A stretch of 64,000 bases of DNA from Dictyostelium firmibasis (GCA_036169595.1 CM069769.1:2796501-2860500); one strand, 5' to 3'; shown: positions 15,034 through 30,689, counted from the stretch's first letter. Numbers and translations are program-made. The notes: generated by a model not told the origin, from the sequence alone.

Positions 15034-15254
15034 TTCGAAAATAAAAAAAATAAAAAAAAAGATGAAAAAAATTAAAAAAAAAAAGATAAAAAAAATTAAA
15101 AAAAAAAAAACCATTTATTGTATGGCTATTCGAATTTTGTTTTGTTTATAATCATTATTTTATTTTATTTGACAATTGTTTTTGTTTTTTACTTTTTTTT
15201 TAAATTTTTTTTTTTAAAACTATACAAATGGTATGCACAACACATTGATGATGT

Positions 15255-17300
<2,046 letters not shown>

Positions 17301-17937
17301 CCTTTGTTTATGTTTATTATTTATTCTATCTATTTTTTAAAAAAATTATATTATATAATGTATATATAATATATTATATTTGTATGTGTGTGTATTATAT
17401 AATTAATTTAAAATTTAAATCCACCAAATGTTTATTTTGGTTTTTTTTTTTTTTTTTTTTAAAAAATTTCAATTAGAAAAAATTTTCAAGAAGTCTTTTT
17501 TTGTATATTTTATTGGAAACTATCTAAAATAATAATCAGCTTTATTGGAACTATTTTTTTTTGTTATTAATTATTTTGAAAAGAAAAAAAGCATTTTAAT
17601 ACAGCATCAAAGCCGTTGTTTGTTATGAAATGAGTTTGTGGTGTATAAAAAAAAATAATTAAATAAAAAAAGATGAAAAAAAAAAAATGAAAAAAAAAAA
17701 TGAAAAAAAAAAAATGAAAAAAAAAAAAAAAAAAATGAAAAAAAAATATTTTTATTAATTAATAAAAATAAAAAAAGAAAACAAATTTGAACAAGAATAA
17801 AAAAAAAATAAAATAAAAAAAATAAAAAAATAAAAAAAATTTTAATTGGGATCGAATTAATTAACTCAATTTTTAAATACAATTTTTTTTTTTTTTTTTC
17901 ACATACATAAATTTTCACATACACATTAAAAAAAATA
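17301..17937. other. Divergent promoter region (TPR gene and cdk8)
   Basis: 637 bp, AT-rich, with (TATA)n-like and short (TG)n sequence at 17355-17395 and a block of A8-A13/TG repeats at 17670-17740. No confident element. Confidence 0.5.
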
Positions 17938-19144
17938 ATGAATACACATAGTCAAAGTAGTAATCAAAATGGTGGAGGTGGAGGTGGAGGTGGAGGGTCA
18001 TCCTCTACATTTTCACCGATAGTTTTAACATCAACATATAGATTAGATGTTCAAGAGAAATATACATTTGGTTATGAAATTGGTTCAGGTACATATGGTA
18101 TGGTTTATAAAGCGGATGATAAAAAAAGGCCTAACAATAAAGTGGCTGTCAAGAAGTTTAGAAGCACCAAAGAAGGTGAAGGTTTGTCTTTAACTGCATA
18201 CAGAGAAATTGGTGTAAATATCATATTTACCTATATATATATATATATATAATCTTCTTATTTATTACTAATTTGAAATTTAGTTATTAAAAGAATTATC
18301 AAATGAAAATATAGTTAAATTATTAGATGTTTGTTTAAATCCAAAAGATAAAGTTTTATATTTAATATTTGATTATGCAGAATTTGATTTATTTGGAATT
18401 ATAAAGTATCACAGAGAGAATAGTAGTCATTTCTCTGATGCAACTATAAAATCATTGATATGGCAAGTATTGAATGGTATACACTATCTTCATAGTAATT
18501 GGGTAATACATAGGGATTTGAAACCATCAAATATCTTAGTGATGGGAGAGGGTAAAGAATGTGGCACTGTGAAAATTGGTGATTTCGGTCTTGCTAGAAT
18601 ATTTCAATCGCCATTGAAGCCATTGAATGAAAATGGTGTGGTCGTAACCATTTGGTACAGATCACCTGAACTCCTTTTGGGTTCTAAACATTACACCCGT
18701 GCTGTGGATATTTGGGCAATTGGTTGTATTTTCGCAGAGTTAATAACAACCAAACCTTTATTCCCTGGCAAGGAGAAAGATCCGAAAATACCATCACTTT
18801 TTCAAGATGATCAAGTCGAAAAGATCATAAGAGTATTGGGTAAACCAACACTGGATATGTGGCCTGATATTAAACATTTACCTGAATGGAAAAGACTATC
18901 AAGTATGGAGGCTTTTCCAAACTCTTTGGCAAAATGTGTGGGTATCGATGAAAATAGTCAAGCATATGATTTACTCTCAAAAATGATACTGTATGACCCT
19001 TCAAAAAGAATAACAGCCTCTGAGGCTTTGGATCATCCTTACTTTAAAGAATTACCATTACCATTACCAAATGCTTTCACAAAACCAATACCATATCCTC
19101 CAAGATTACCAATAAATAAAAAAAAGAGAGAATTTGATGATTAA
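17938..19144 (+). CDS. cdk8: Cyclin-dependent kinase 8 (Mediator kinase)
   Basis: Model join(17938..18213, 18284..19144), 378 residues; GTAAAT donor, TTTAG acceptor, phase 0. A Gly/Ser leader precedes a complete kinase domain: glycine loop GSGTYG, VAVKKF lysine, HRDLKPSNI catalytic loop, DFG, and APE-like SPE. CDK8-specific features are the cyclin-C-binding helix SLTAYREIG (SMSACRE in animals), the activation segment FQSPLKPL and [19 protein letters not shown] with no phosphorylatable Thr in the usual CDK place, and an insert [24 protein letters not shown]8 with cyclin C forms the kinase module of Mediator in the nucleus. Animal enzymes have DMG where this has DFG. The tail is short compared with metazoan CDK8. 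Confidence 0.95.
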
Positions 19145-19174
19145 GTCTCTTCAATTCCTATTCATTTTTTAAAA

Positions 19175-19215
<41 letters not shown>

Positions 19216-19600
19216 TTTTTTACAATAAAAAAAAAAAAGATATGTACAATTTTATTTATTTGTTTGATTTTTTTTTTTTTTTTAAAGAATGTAAAAAAAA
19301 ATTATAAAGAAAAAATAAAGAGGATTTTTTTTATTCCAAAAAAAAATAATAAAGAAAAAGATTTGTTGGTTTCTTCCCAATGATATACATATGTTAAAAT
19401 CTATCAATTTGGTATTTGCTATTATTATTGTATTATAGTGTTGCTATTATTTTTATTATTGTCATTGTTGCTTTTTTTGTTTTGTTTTGTTTTTTGTTTA
19501 ATAAATAGTGATGTTAGTTTTTTTTTTTTTTTTCTTTTTTTTAAATTAATGCCACCGTACCATTAATACAGCCAATATTATTATTATTATTACTGCCAGT
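19145..19600. other. Convergent 3' region of cdk8 and the RING gene
   Basis: 456 bp with a long poly-A run at 19176-19212, T runs, and mixed (ATT/TGT) sequence. It should contain both 3' UTRs; AATAAA signals occur on the + strand near 19312 and 19347. Nothing else seen. Confidence 0.5.
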
Positions 19601-20908
19601 CTAAGCAATAACTGATTGACGACATAATGGGCACGTATTATTAATCTTAAACCATTTTATTATTTCCTCCTCACAATATCTATGGGAACAAGGTAATGAT
19701 ATTAATGATTCACCATCTTTGAATGCTTCTTGACAAATACCACATTGGGAATCTGATTTCTCGGATTTTAATTCGTCAATATTATAGATAATTCTACATA
19801 ATTTTTTAATTTCACTATCTGGTACACCACGTGAAACATTGTTTCTATCAAGTTCTAAATAACGCTCATAAGAATTTAAATCATCGTCAGAGTCCATCTC
19901 TTCGATCATTTGAATATTATCTATGATTTCATGGTTATGATAATTAGATGGATGATGGTGGTGATGGTGATGATGATGATGATGTTGTTGTTGTTGAGCA
20001 TTACCACTATTATTTAAACTATTATTATGATGATGGTAATGATGTTGAAAAATATTTCTTTGATAATGGTGATGTTGTGATGGTATTGTTTGTTGTTGTT
20101 GAGACTGTTGTTGAGATTGTTGATGTTGGGATTGTTGATGTTGAGATTGTTGATGTTGTTGTGGTTGGCGATATTGATTATGTTGTTGCTGTTGTTGTTG
20201 ATGATGGTGATATTGTTGTTGTTGGTACTGTTGTTGAGGTTGTGGTTGGGATTGTTGATATTGAGGAGTGTGATGTATATGGTGTACATGATGTACATGA
20301 TGTACATGGTGGTGGTGTACAACTTGTTGATGTGCCTGTAAGTGCATCTGTACTAACTGACTACCATGACTATTATTGAAATGTTGTTGATGATGTTGTT
20401 GCAAAGGCAGTGATGCCGTATTACTATTATTATTATTATTATTATTATTATTGTTGTTATTGTTATTATTATAATTAGTATTAATGTTACTGTTATAATA
20501 ATTGTTGTTGCTGTTGTGGTTGCTATTGTTGTTGATGTTGTTGTTGTTGTTGTTGTGGTTGTTGTTGTTATTGTTATTATTGTTGATATTGATGTTGTTG
20601 TTGTTATTGTTGCTGTTGTTGTTGCTGTTGCTGTTGCTGTTGTTGTTGCTGTTGTTGTTATTGTTGTTGCTATTATTATTTAAAAATATATTGTGGTGTT
20701 GTTGATGTTGTGCATGATGATGTTGATGAGGATTATTGTGCTGTATAAGTTGTTGATGCACATGTTGGTGAGGTGGCTGCATTAAAATTTGTTGATGGAG
20801 TTGTTGATGGAGTTCTTGATGTATCTGTTGCATACTTCTAAGGTTTCGAAGATTTTCAATATTCTCACTAATATTATTGTTATTATTAATTAAATTCCTT
20901 CTACTCAT
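19601..20908 (-). CDS. RING-type zinc finger protein with Asn/His/Gln-rich N-terminus
   Basis: One exon, 435 residues. Residues 1-360 are low complexity: Gln/His (QQHQQ, HHVHHVHHVHHIHH) and Asn runs built from interrupted CAA/CAT/AAT codons. The C-terminus (about 384-430) is a RING finger of BIG BROTHER/RNF-like type: CGICQEAF, LPCSHRYCEEEIIKWF, NNTCPLCRQ. It probably acts as an E3 ubiquitin ligase. In the standard RING-H2 spacing (C-x-H-x-x-H/C-x-x-C), this protein has CSHRYCEEE, so the last Cys position is Glu. The ring may use a changed ligand or be weakened. Confidence 0.88.
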   Translation of the reverse strand: MSRRNLINNNNNISENIENLRNLRSMQQIHQELHQQLHQQILMQPPHQHVHQQLIQHNNPHQHHHAQHQQHHNIFLNNNSNNNNNNSNNNSNSNSNNNSNNNNNNININNNNNNNNNHNNNNNNINNNSNHNSNNNYYNSNINTNYNNNNNNNNNNNNNNNSNTASLPLQQHHQQHFNNSHGSQLVQMHLQAHQQVVHHHHVHHVHHVHHIHHTPQYQQSQPQPQQQYQQQQYHHHQQQQQQHNQYRQPQQHQQSQHQQSQHQQSQQQSQQQQTIPSQHHHYQRNIFQHHYHHHNNSLNNSGNAQQQQHHHHHHHHHHHPSNYHNHEIIDNIQMIEEMDSDDDLNSYERYLELDRNNVSRGVPDSEIKKLCRIIYNIDELKSEKSDSQCGICQEAFKDGESLISLPCSHRYCEEEIIKWFKINNTCPLCRQSVIA

Positions 20909-21437
20909 TTTTTTTTTTTTGTTGTTTTTTTATTTAAAAAATATAAAAAAAAAACTATTTTTTTATTGTTTACTATACAAATTTTTTTATTTCTTATTTT
21001 TTTAAGGTTTTTATCGATACAATACAAAATATTAATTTTATTTAAGTTGGTGTGTTTTTTTTTTTTTTTTTTTGTGTGTAGTTTTTTTTTTTTTTTTTAT
21101 ATGTTATTCTATGTACATTGTTTTATTTTGAGATTGAGAGATGGAGGTTTGTATTTATTTTTTTATTTATTTTTTAAAATTTGTTTTTTTTATTTTTGTA
21201 TTTTTTTTTTTTTTTTTTTGATTTCTATTATTTTTATTATTACTATTTTAAAAATTAAAAAAAAAACCTATAGTATTAAATTTATGATTGGTTATTTTTA
21301 CTTTAATTAATTTATTATTATTACTATTATTATTGTTACTATTTGTGAGGGGGTATCACCCACAATTTTTGTTGAAAAAAGAAAAAAAAAAAAAAAAAAA
21401 AGTGAAAAAATTTTCTTGTTTTTATATGTAGCTGGTT

Positions 21438-21485
<48 letters not shown>

Positions 21486-21857
21486 AAAAAAAAAAATTTT
21501 ATTTTAAAATATGTTTAAAAAAAAGTTATAAAAAGAAAGAAGTCATAAAGTAAATTAATACTATATTATAATTCTAGAAAAAAATATTTTCAAAAAAAAT
21601 GTATAAAGAAGCAAACCAAATAATATTTTTTCTGATTAATGAAGAAAATTATTTTTTCGGTGGAAAAAAAAATATAAAAAAATTAAAAAAAATTTTAAAA
21701 AAACGAACGATGGTTATCATCGGCATTTGAAATCAAAAAATATCAATAACCAAATGGTGGTGGTGAAATAAATTCTAAAAATAGTATTTATATCATCATT
21801 TGCAGACGTGTTATATAAATTATATATTCTTGTATCTGTTTGTTATTTTTCTTTTAA

Positions 21858-21893
<36 letters not shown>

Positions 21894-22109
21894 CCCTTTG
21901 AAAAAAAAAAAAAAGATTAAAAAAACTAATAATTAAAAAAAAAATAATGAAAATAAAAATTAAAATAAAAATAAAATTAAAATTAAATAAAAAAAAAAAA
22001 AATAAAAAAAAATCATATTATCTGCTGATAAAAAAATTAAATTAAATTTATGAAAAAAAAAAAAAAAATATAAGAAAATCACAAACCCTTTCTCACTTTT
22101 AAAAGTATT

Positions 22110-22142
<33 letters not shown>

Positions 22143-22353
22143 AATAATAACATTAAAATATAAAATCAAAAATAATTTATTTAATAAAAATGATTTGTTT
22201 TATTTTGTTCTTTTTTTTTTATTATTTTTTTTTTTTTTGTTTTTTTTTTAAAATTAAAATAAAAATTGAATTCAATATATTTTGATAGAGTTTTTAATAA
22301 TTATTTTAAATATATATATATATATATTTCATAAAAAAAAAAAAAAAAAAAAA
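20909..22353. other. Divergent promoter region with G/C dyad
   Basis: 1.45 kb between the RING gene and the glycosyltransferase gene. Most is homopolymer (for example A43 at 21440-21482 and a T run at 21861-21891). Marked exceptions are a dyad TTGTGAGGG...CCCACAA at 21342-21366, a segment AACGAACGATGGTTATCATCGGC at 21704-21726 (written in two parts elsewhere as the shared ACGATGGTT motif), and GCAGACGTGTTATATAAATTATATAT near 21803-21828. Confidence 0.55.
21342..21366. promoter_or_regulatory. G/C-containing dyad, possible protein-binding site
   Basis: Left arm TTGTGAGGG and right arm CCCACAA can pair around GGTATCA with one bulged base. This is the most GC-rich short stretch of the gap, and it resembles G-box elements (GTGGGTG on the minus strand). 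Confidence 0.35.
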
Positions 22354-24142
<1,789 letters not shown>

Positions 24143-24372
24143 ATGATATCAATTTTAAAAATTCATTCTTTTTCCAAGATAAAAAAAATAATAATAAAAA
24201 TCAAATAATTTTTTTAGGTTTCGCTCAATATTTTTCTTTTTTAGTTAACACATTTGATGATTTTTTTTTTATTATTTTTATGTTTTTTTTAAAAAAAATT
24301 GATATTTTATTATTATCTTCTATTTAATATATATATAGGTCAAATATTTTTTTTCACTATTTTTATCATAAA

Positions 24373-26221
24373 TTACAACAAAGAACTTTTACAATTCTGG
24401 CTATTAAAATTTTTGGATTTTGAAAATTGAAAGAATTGTTCAATTAATCTAATTTCATCCAATTGTTTTGGTTGTTCTTGTTGTTGTCGTTGCTGTTGTT
24501 GTAAAGATTTCTTAATGCAGGCAACTCTATCATTATTATGCATTTTTTCAAATGATTCTGGTATTATGATAGTCGATTCATCGGTTTTGTTATTAATATT
24601 ATTTATATTTGATGAAAAAGAATTTTCTCTTGATGAGGATGAAAAGGATGGTGATTGATCTTTAATTGACATTAAACTTGATGCATATTGGGAAATATCA
24701 TCATATAGATCATCATATTCACTATTATTAATATTATTGATACTATTTAAATTACTTTGATTGTTTCTATTAAAATTAATATTATTATTATTAATATTTA
24801 GATTATTATTTAATAGTTTTTGTTGATTTTTAATAGCATTAAAATTATTAATATATTTTGGGATTTTTGGTGGTTGTTGTTGTTGTTGTTGTTGTTGAAT
24901 AATATCAAACGAATTTGTTTTAAAGTTTAAATTTGGTGTATAATTTGGTGAATATGATGGTGATGATAATGGTGATGTTGGAGTTGATAAAGTTGAAGGA
25001 GATGTAATTGGTGAAGTTGAATACATTAAATAATATAATGGATTAATATTTGAATCTGTATTATTGGAAATTGGTTTGAAATTATTATAATTATTATTGT
25101 AATTGTTATTATTACTATTATTTAAACCATTATGATTATTTATTGGTTTTGTAATAATATTAGTTGGAATTGATTTTCTAGGTAATGATGGTGATTGGAA
25201 ATTTTCGCCACTGGTGTTAATAGTACCAATTGCTGAACTTGGTGGAATTGGTGATGTGATAGTTGGGGAGATAGTGGAGAGATATGGTGATGAAGAAGAT
25301 GATGATGGTGATACTGAAACGGCAGTATTTGGAGTTGAACTATTTGAATTCATATGAATATGATCATGCTCATGGTATGGATTTGGTTCACCAATATGTT
25401 TCGGACATAGAACTAAGCCAGTTTTACGAGTTTCTCTTGTTTTGGTTAACATTTTAACACCAGGTTGCATACAAATTACATGATAGGCAGTTGGGCATCT
25501 AAAACAATGGACAGATTGTTTACCATCGCCAGATACCTCACAAACTGAGCAATAATGAAGTGGACAATTAAAACGTGGAGTTTTTGTATTGATAAGTTTG
25601 GCAAGCTTATAGTCTGCAACACATTTGTAATGATAGAATTTACCACACTGATGTACTTTACATTTCATCAAATCAATTCCAATGATACCTCTTTTCTTAC
25701 AGGAGAAACATGAATTTTGTGAACTTAAACAGTCATTGCATTCCCAACGAATTGAACCACCAATTGATGTAACAGGTGATATTGATGCATGTGAACTATT
25801 ATATTGATTTCTGGCCTTTAAACAACTAATATGAAATGATCTTAAACATAATCCATCACACATTAATAAATCGCCTGGCTTTTCACAAAATGTACAAACT
25901 GCCTCATTCTTTCTTGGTCTTTTTGGTTTATCTTCATCATTTGTTTCCTTTTATGATTTGTAAAAAAAAAAAAAAATTATTGAAATATAAAAAAAAAAAA
26001 AATAGTAAAAAAAAATAATAAAAAAAATGGTGAAAAAAATATTAATAAAAATTAATTATTTGGAAAAAAAAAAACAATAAATAAAAATATTGATTTTAAA
26101 TTATATTTACATTTGAAACTTTTTTCTTCTTTTTTGATGGGGTACTATTACTATTATTACTATTAATATTATTATTATTAATATTATTATTATTATTATT
26201 AATATTATTATTATTATTAAT

Positions 26222-26252
<31 letters not shown>

Positions 26253-26577
26253 TTGATAATGTTATTAGTATTTATAATATTTTCTTCTTCACCTGATGAT
26301 GAGGATGTCGATGGTGGTGCTGATAGCGTTGAGGCACCTCTTTTTTTTGTTAATTGTTGTTCCATATTTATCTAAATAAAAAAATATAAAAATAAAAAAA
26401 TAAAAGAATGAAAAGGAAAAGAGGGAAAAAAAAAAAAAAATAGTTAATAAACAATGTTATTGTAATAAAAAAAAAAAAAAATTTTACTTACTTGATTAAT
26501 TTGAAATTCTGTAATGGATTCAACCTTGAAATCTGAGAATGAATTATATAAATCAGATGTATTGAAATTATTATTAA

Positions 26578-26637
<60 letters not shown>

Positions 26638-26692
26638 TACTATTGATGTTATTACAATTGTTTACTGTGGCGGTAATTAATGTATCTTGCAT
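24373..26692 (-). CDS. NSD-like PHD-array protein without SET domain
   Basis: Model complement(join(24373..25947, 26111..26371, 26492..26692)), 678 residues. Both introns are phase 0 with GTAAGT and GTAAAT donors; exon 2 begins ATA AAT ATG, so its internal Met is not the start. Exons 1 and 2 are Asn-rich with a short basic stretch (SKKKKKVSN). Residues from about 169 to 335 hold tandem PHD-type zinc fingers: [22 protein letters not shown], then [13 protein letters not shown] with [30 protein letters not shown] and LCPKH. This order closely follows the PHD block of NSD histone methyltransferases. The rest is Ser/Pro/Asn/Gln-rich with no SET or PWWP domain. Likely a nuclear histone-tail reader. 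Confidence 0.87.
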
Positions 26693-27024
26693 TTTGATGT
26701 AATACTAATTGGTATGAATTTAAATTTAAAAAATGAATTTAAAAAAAAAAGAAATAGGCGCGATACAATTGCAATTTAAAAATAAAAAAAAAAAGAAAAA
26801 ATGTATTTAAAAGGATATATTATTGATTTAAAATAAAATAAAAAAAAAAAAAAACAAAATGTGTAATTAAAAACAAAAATAATGAAATATTTGTAAATAA
26901 TACAAAAACTGTAGGGGGTGATTGGAAAATTATAAATATTTTACGAAAAAACAATTGTGATTTTAAATGAAAAAACAAAAAAAACCAATTTAAAAAATAT
27001 GTCAATGTAAATATTTATATAAAT

Positions 27025-27142
27025 AGTGGGTGTAAGTGAATTTAGTGTGGTATGTGTGAGAGGGTGTTGTATTTTATATCTGTGTTTTTTGGAGATGTGT
27101 GAATGAGTAAGTGAGTGAGTAAGTGAGTGAGAATGTGTGGGA
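27025..27142 (+). repeat. G/T-rich segment with (GTGA/GAGT)n repeats
   Basis: Strongly strand-asymmetric: GTGGGTGTAAG, GTGTGGTATGTGTGAGAGGGTG, then AGTAAGTGAGTGAGTAAGTGAG. It lies about 335-450 bp upstream of the minus-strand PHD gene, so it reads C/A-rich in that gene's direction, and resembles CA/GT-rich elements bound by GBF. Confidence 0.45.
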
Positions 27143-27744
27143 ATTAATTTTTAAAATAAAATGAAAAAAAGGGTGGGAAATCTATCCGTTGAAAAAAAAA
27201 ATATATATATATATGTATAATTATATTAAATATAAAGAAAAAAAAAACATATATTTAAAAGATAGAAAAAAAAAATTTTAAAAATAAAAAAAACAAAAAA
27301 AAAAAAAAAAATGTGTAAAATGAAAAAGAAAAAAAATAAATAATAAAAAAAGGGTAACAGAGTTAATTATGTGAATGCCATAAATAGCATTGTTGTAAAT
27401 TAAGTGTATAAATGGAAATTATACCCAAAAATTATAAGCAGCTGGCTACACACAATTAATTTATGAGTCAAACTGAATTTAATTAAATTTGACGGGGGGA
27501 GATAGGCAAATCAACACGAAAAAAAACCAATGAATTGTGTGTGTATTTTTTTAAATATGATACAATTTTGAATATGATAATTAAAATTGAAAAAAAAGAT
27601 AATACAACACAACCAATTGAGAAATGTGATGATTTCAGTGTATTTTTTTGAGGAAAAAAAATATATTAAATTTAAAGATGTAATGGATCAAAGAAATGGT
27701 GATGATTTCTTTTCCCTTCTTTTTTAGTTTAATATTTTTTTTTT

Positions 27745-27980
27745 TTTTTTTCTTTTGGATTTGAATGGATCCAGCAAAAAGGGGTTGAAAGTTAATTATA
27801 ACAAGCAAGATATCCTTCAAATTCACAGTAGAAGGAATATCCCAAGTAAGGACTAACTAACTAAGGTTTTCTTTTTAAAAAGACTCTTCTTCAGGCAGTC
27901 TAATCCAACTAGTGGAGTCGAGAGGTGAGACGAGCTTTTGATTGAGTTTTTCGTTTCTAACTTTAACAACGTTGTAAGTA
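27745..27980. other. Candidate non-coding RNA or untranslated exon
   Basis: About 235 bp of near-balanced composition. It has an inverted repeat GATATCCTTC (27809-27818) with GAAGGAATATC (27831-27841), pairing GACTC/GAGTC arms near 27891 and 27918, and a 10-bp palindrome ACAACGTTGT (27966-27975) running into GTAAGT (27974-27979). No open frame fits. I do not recognise it as any known snRNA, SRP or RNase P RNA. Confidence 0.35.
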
Positions 27981-28061
27981 TATATTAAGGGTTGGAAATA
28001 AAAAAAAAAAAAAATAAAAAAAAACCGAAAAGATTATTTATTTATTAATATCTTTTCTGGT

Positions 28062-28098
<37 letters not shown>

Positions 28099-28348
28099 TT
28101 ATTTGTTTTTTTTTTCGTTATATAAAAAAAAAAAAACAAATTATTTGTATGATTATATGATAATAAATAAATAATAATAAATAATAATAATATAATATGT
28201 ATTGTTGCAATGCCAATGCGAACGAAATATAGTATATATCTAAAAAATTAAAAAAAATAATATAAAAATTAAAAAAAAAAAAAAAAAAATTAAAAAAAAT
28301 TAAAAAATAATTATTATTTTGCAAAGGTTACATAAAATGGACAAATAT

Positions 28349-28405
<57 letters not shown>

Positions 28406-28764
28406 TTGTTAATATAAAAAATTTTAAAAATAAAATTGATAATTGGTGGATTATAATTAGTCTCACAATCAATTGAAAAAAATAGGGGGGTGGTTGATAA
28501 TATGAGCGAGTCTTTTTTTTTTTTTTTTTTTTACGTATGTTGAATTCATTTGCATGATCATACATATTAATTTTTTTATTTCGTAAAAAAAATAAAAAAT
28601 TATGATGCCATTCCGCAATAAAAAATATAAAACTCACTCGGCATACCGGTAAAATAAAAAAAAAAAAGTAATTCTACAGACTTTTCCATCATCAATTGGG
28701 GCACACATTGGCTCCTTGTGTTTTATTATTGCAATATTAATAAGATTCTTTTCAATAACAGCTC

Positions 28765-28801
<37 letters not shown>

Positions 28802-28866
28802 TATATAAAAATAAAATGTTGTTCGAACAGTCGTAATGTCAAACATCCAAAACGAAAAAAAAAAAA

Positions 28867-28903
<37 letters not shown>

Positions 28904-30103
28904 AAAAAAATAAAAAAAAAAAAAAAAAAAAATTTAAAAACAAATCGGAGGTGAGAGTTTTAAAAACACAATAATTGAAGGTGTAATTCTTTTTTTTTTT
29001 TTTTTTTATTTTTTTTATTTTATGTTCTTATTTTTTTATTTTTTTTTATTATAAACTTTAAATATATATTTTATTATTATTACAATATTATATTATGGTG
29101 AATAGTTTTTATTTAAAATTATAATAATTAAAAATTAATGTAATAAAATACTAAAAATACTATAATTAAAGTGGTTATAATTTGGAAAAAAAATAAAATA
29201 AAAAGATAAATGGAAATTCTTGGTTTGAATTTCCTCTTTTTTCAAAGAAAAAAAAAAAAAAAAAAAATTTTTTTTTTATTTATTTTTATTTTATTTATCA
29301 CATTCTATAATAATAATAATAATAATAATAAAATTTATCTGTATAATAATATATTTTTTTTGAAACCAAAATGCAATCATTTTTTAAAATACAAAAATTA
29401 AAAGATATTTTTTCTTATAATAAAATTTATTTATTAAATAATAAAAAAAAAAATAGTCTCCACGAATGTACTGTAATTGATTGATAAATGAAATGACTAG
29501 TAACATATTTGTTGAATTTCCAATAATTTTTGAATTACCAATTACATTATTTCACCACCATCACCATCGTCGTCATCATCATTATCTTATCAACATCATC
29601 ACAATCAATTAATAAATTGTTTTTTTTTATTTTTCATTTTTTTTCTATTTTTTATTTTTTTTTTCAATTTATACTTTATTAGCAAAAAAAAAATAAAAAA
29701 AAAAAATTCTATAATTTAAAAAGATTTCAAAGACATGTAAATAATAGTGAATGAAGATTGAAAGATGGGAATAAAATATTTTCTTACCCTAGATTTCACA
29801 ATATATTTTTTTTTTTTTTCTAAATTGGATTATTATTATTGCATTAACCACCATCTCAAACAGAAACATATCACCAAGATAAATGTATCTCTTTATCATT
29901 AGTTAGAAGATTAAAACAGATTTACTTATTCGAATACCAAAAACAAGTATCAACAATAATAAAAACAATGCTACTGCTAACAGAGTAATGATTTTTGGTT
30001 TGTAAAAACTATTAAAAAAAATAAAAATAAAAATAAAAAAGATAAAACTTAAATTGTCGAATAATTTCTTTAATTTTTTATTTTTATTTATTTTTTTTTC
30101 TTT

Positions 30104-30160
30104 GTCCCCCTGTCTCTCTCTGTCTCTCTCTCTCTGTCTCTCTCTCTCTCCACTTTCCTA
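30104..30160 (+). repeat. (TCTC)/(TG TC) pyrimidine microsatellite
   Basis: Repeats of TCTC interrupted by TGTC form a 50-60-bp pure pyrimidine-like tract, about 530 bp before the citrate synthase ATG. Confidence 0.8.
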
Positions 30161-30689
30161 CTCTCTGCTGATTTTTTAAATTTTTTGTATTGGCAATGAG
30201 AGATTCTATCTCTTAATTTTTTTTTTCCTTATAATATCAATAGAACCCCCCTATCAGAATTTATCCTTAATTTAAAATAATAACATAAAAAATTATAATT
30301 GAAGAAGTAAGAATTATTTAAACTCAATCATCTGAAATTGGTAACAACCAACCATCGTAAATTTTATCTTATTGTATTATTGGAAAATGGCTCAAAAGTT
30401 ATGAATAACCATAAAAGGAGACTCATGAGCAAATGTTTTTTTTCAAAAATTTCAATTAAATTGAATAAAAATTAATAAAAAAAAAAAAAAAATATGAAAA
30501 AATAAAAAAAAAAACAAAAAAAATAAAATTTCACCCCCTGTGTACAATTTATTTTTTTTTTTAATTTTTTTTTTCAAATTATTATATTTTTTTTCTTCAA
30601 TTTAATTTTTATTTTTTATTTATTTATTTAATTAGATACATTTCTTATATTTATATATTTATTATATAATATATAAATATATTTTAAAT

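Larger units (their letters stand above)
26693..30689. other. 4.0-kb gene-free divergent region with several non-AT islands
   Basis: This is the longest gene-free stretch in the window, between the PHD gene and citrate synthase. Islands that are clearly less AT-rich are 27025-27142 (G/T-rich repeats), 27745-27980 (hairpins, AGTAAGT-type splice donor), 28600-28850 (33-codon open frame on the minus strand), 29455-29590, 29835-29990, a (TCTC)n tract at 30104-30160 and 30300-30430. I found no gene, tRNA or transposon that explains them. The part nearest 30690 is presumably the citrate synthase promoter. Confidence 0.6.

Noticed and set aside
15034-15114. N-terminal extension MVFFFLIFF of the F-box-like protein
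   Set aside because: It arises from poly-A/T leader DNA; MSIPILN at 15033 is the proper start.
22282-22353. Start of the glycosyltransferase upstream at a non-ATG codon
   Set aside because: The bases are AT/TTT runs; the ATG at 22354 after a poly-A context is typical here.
26096-26365. Stand-alone small Asn-rich protein starting at the Met of PHD exon 2
   Set aside because: An acceptor ends directly upstream (ATTTAG at 26372) and both neighbours join in phase 0 to the PHD exons.
28634-28846. 70-residue minus-strand protein with poly-Phe
   Set aside because: Most of it is poly-T; only about 33 codons look coding-like. Reported as a finding, not as a gene.
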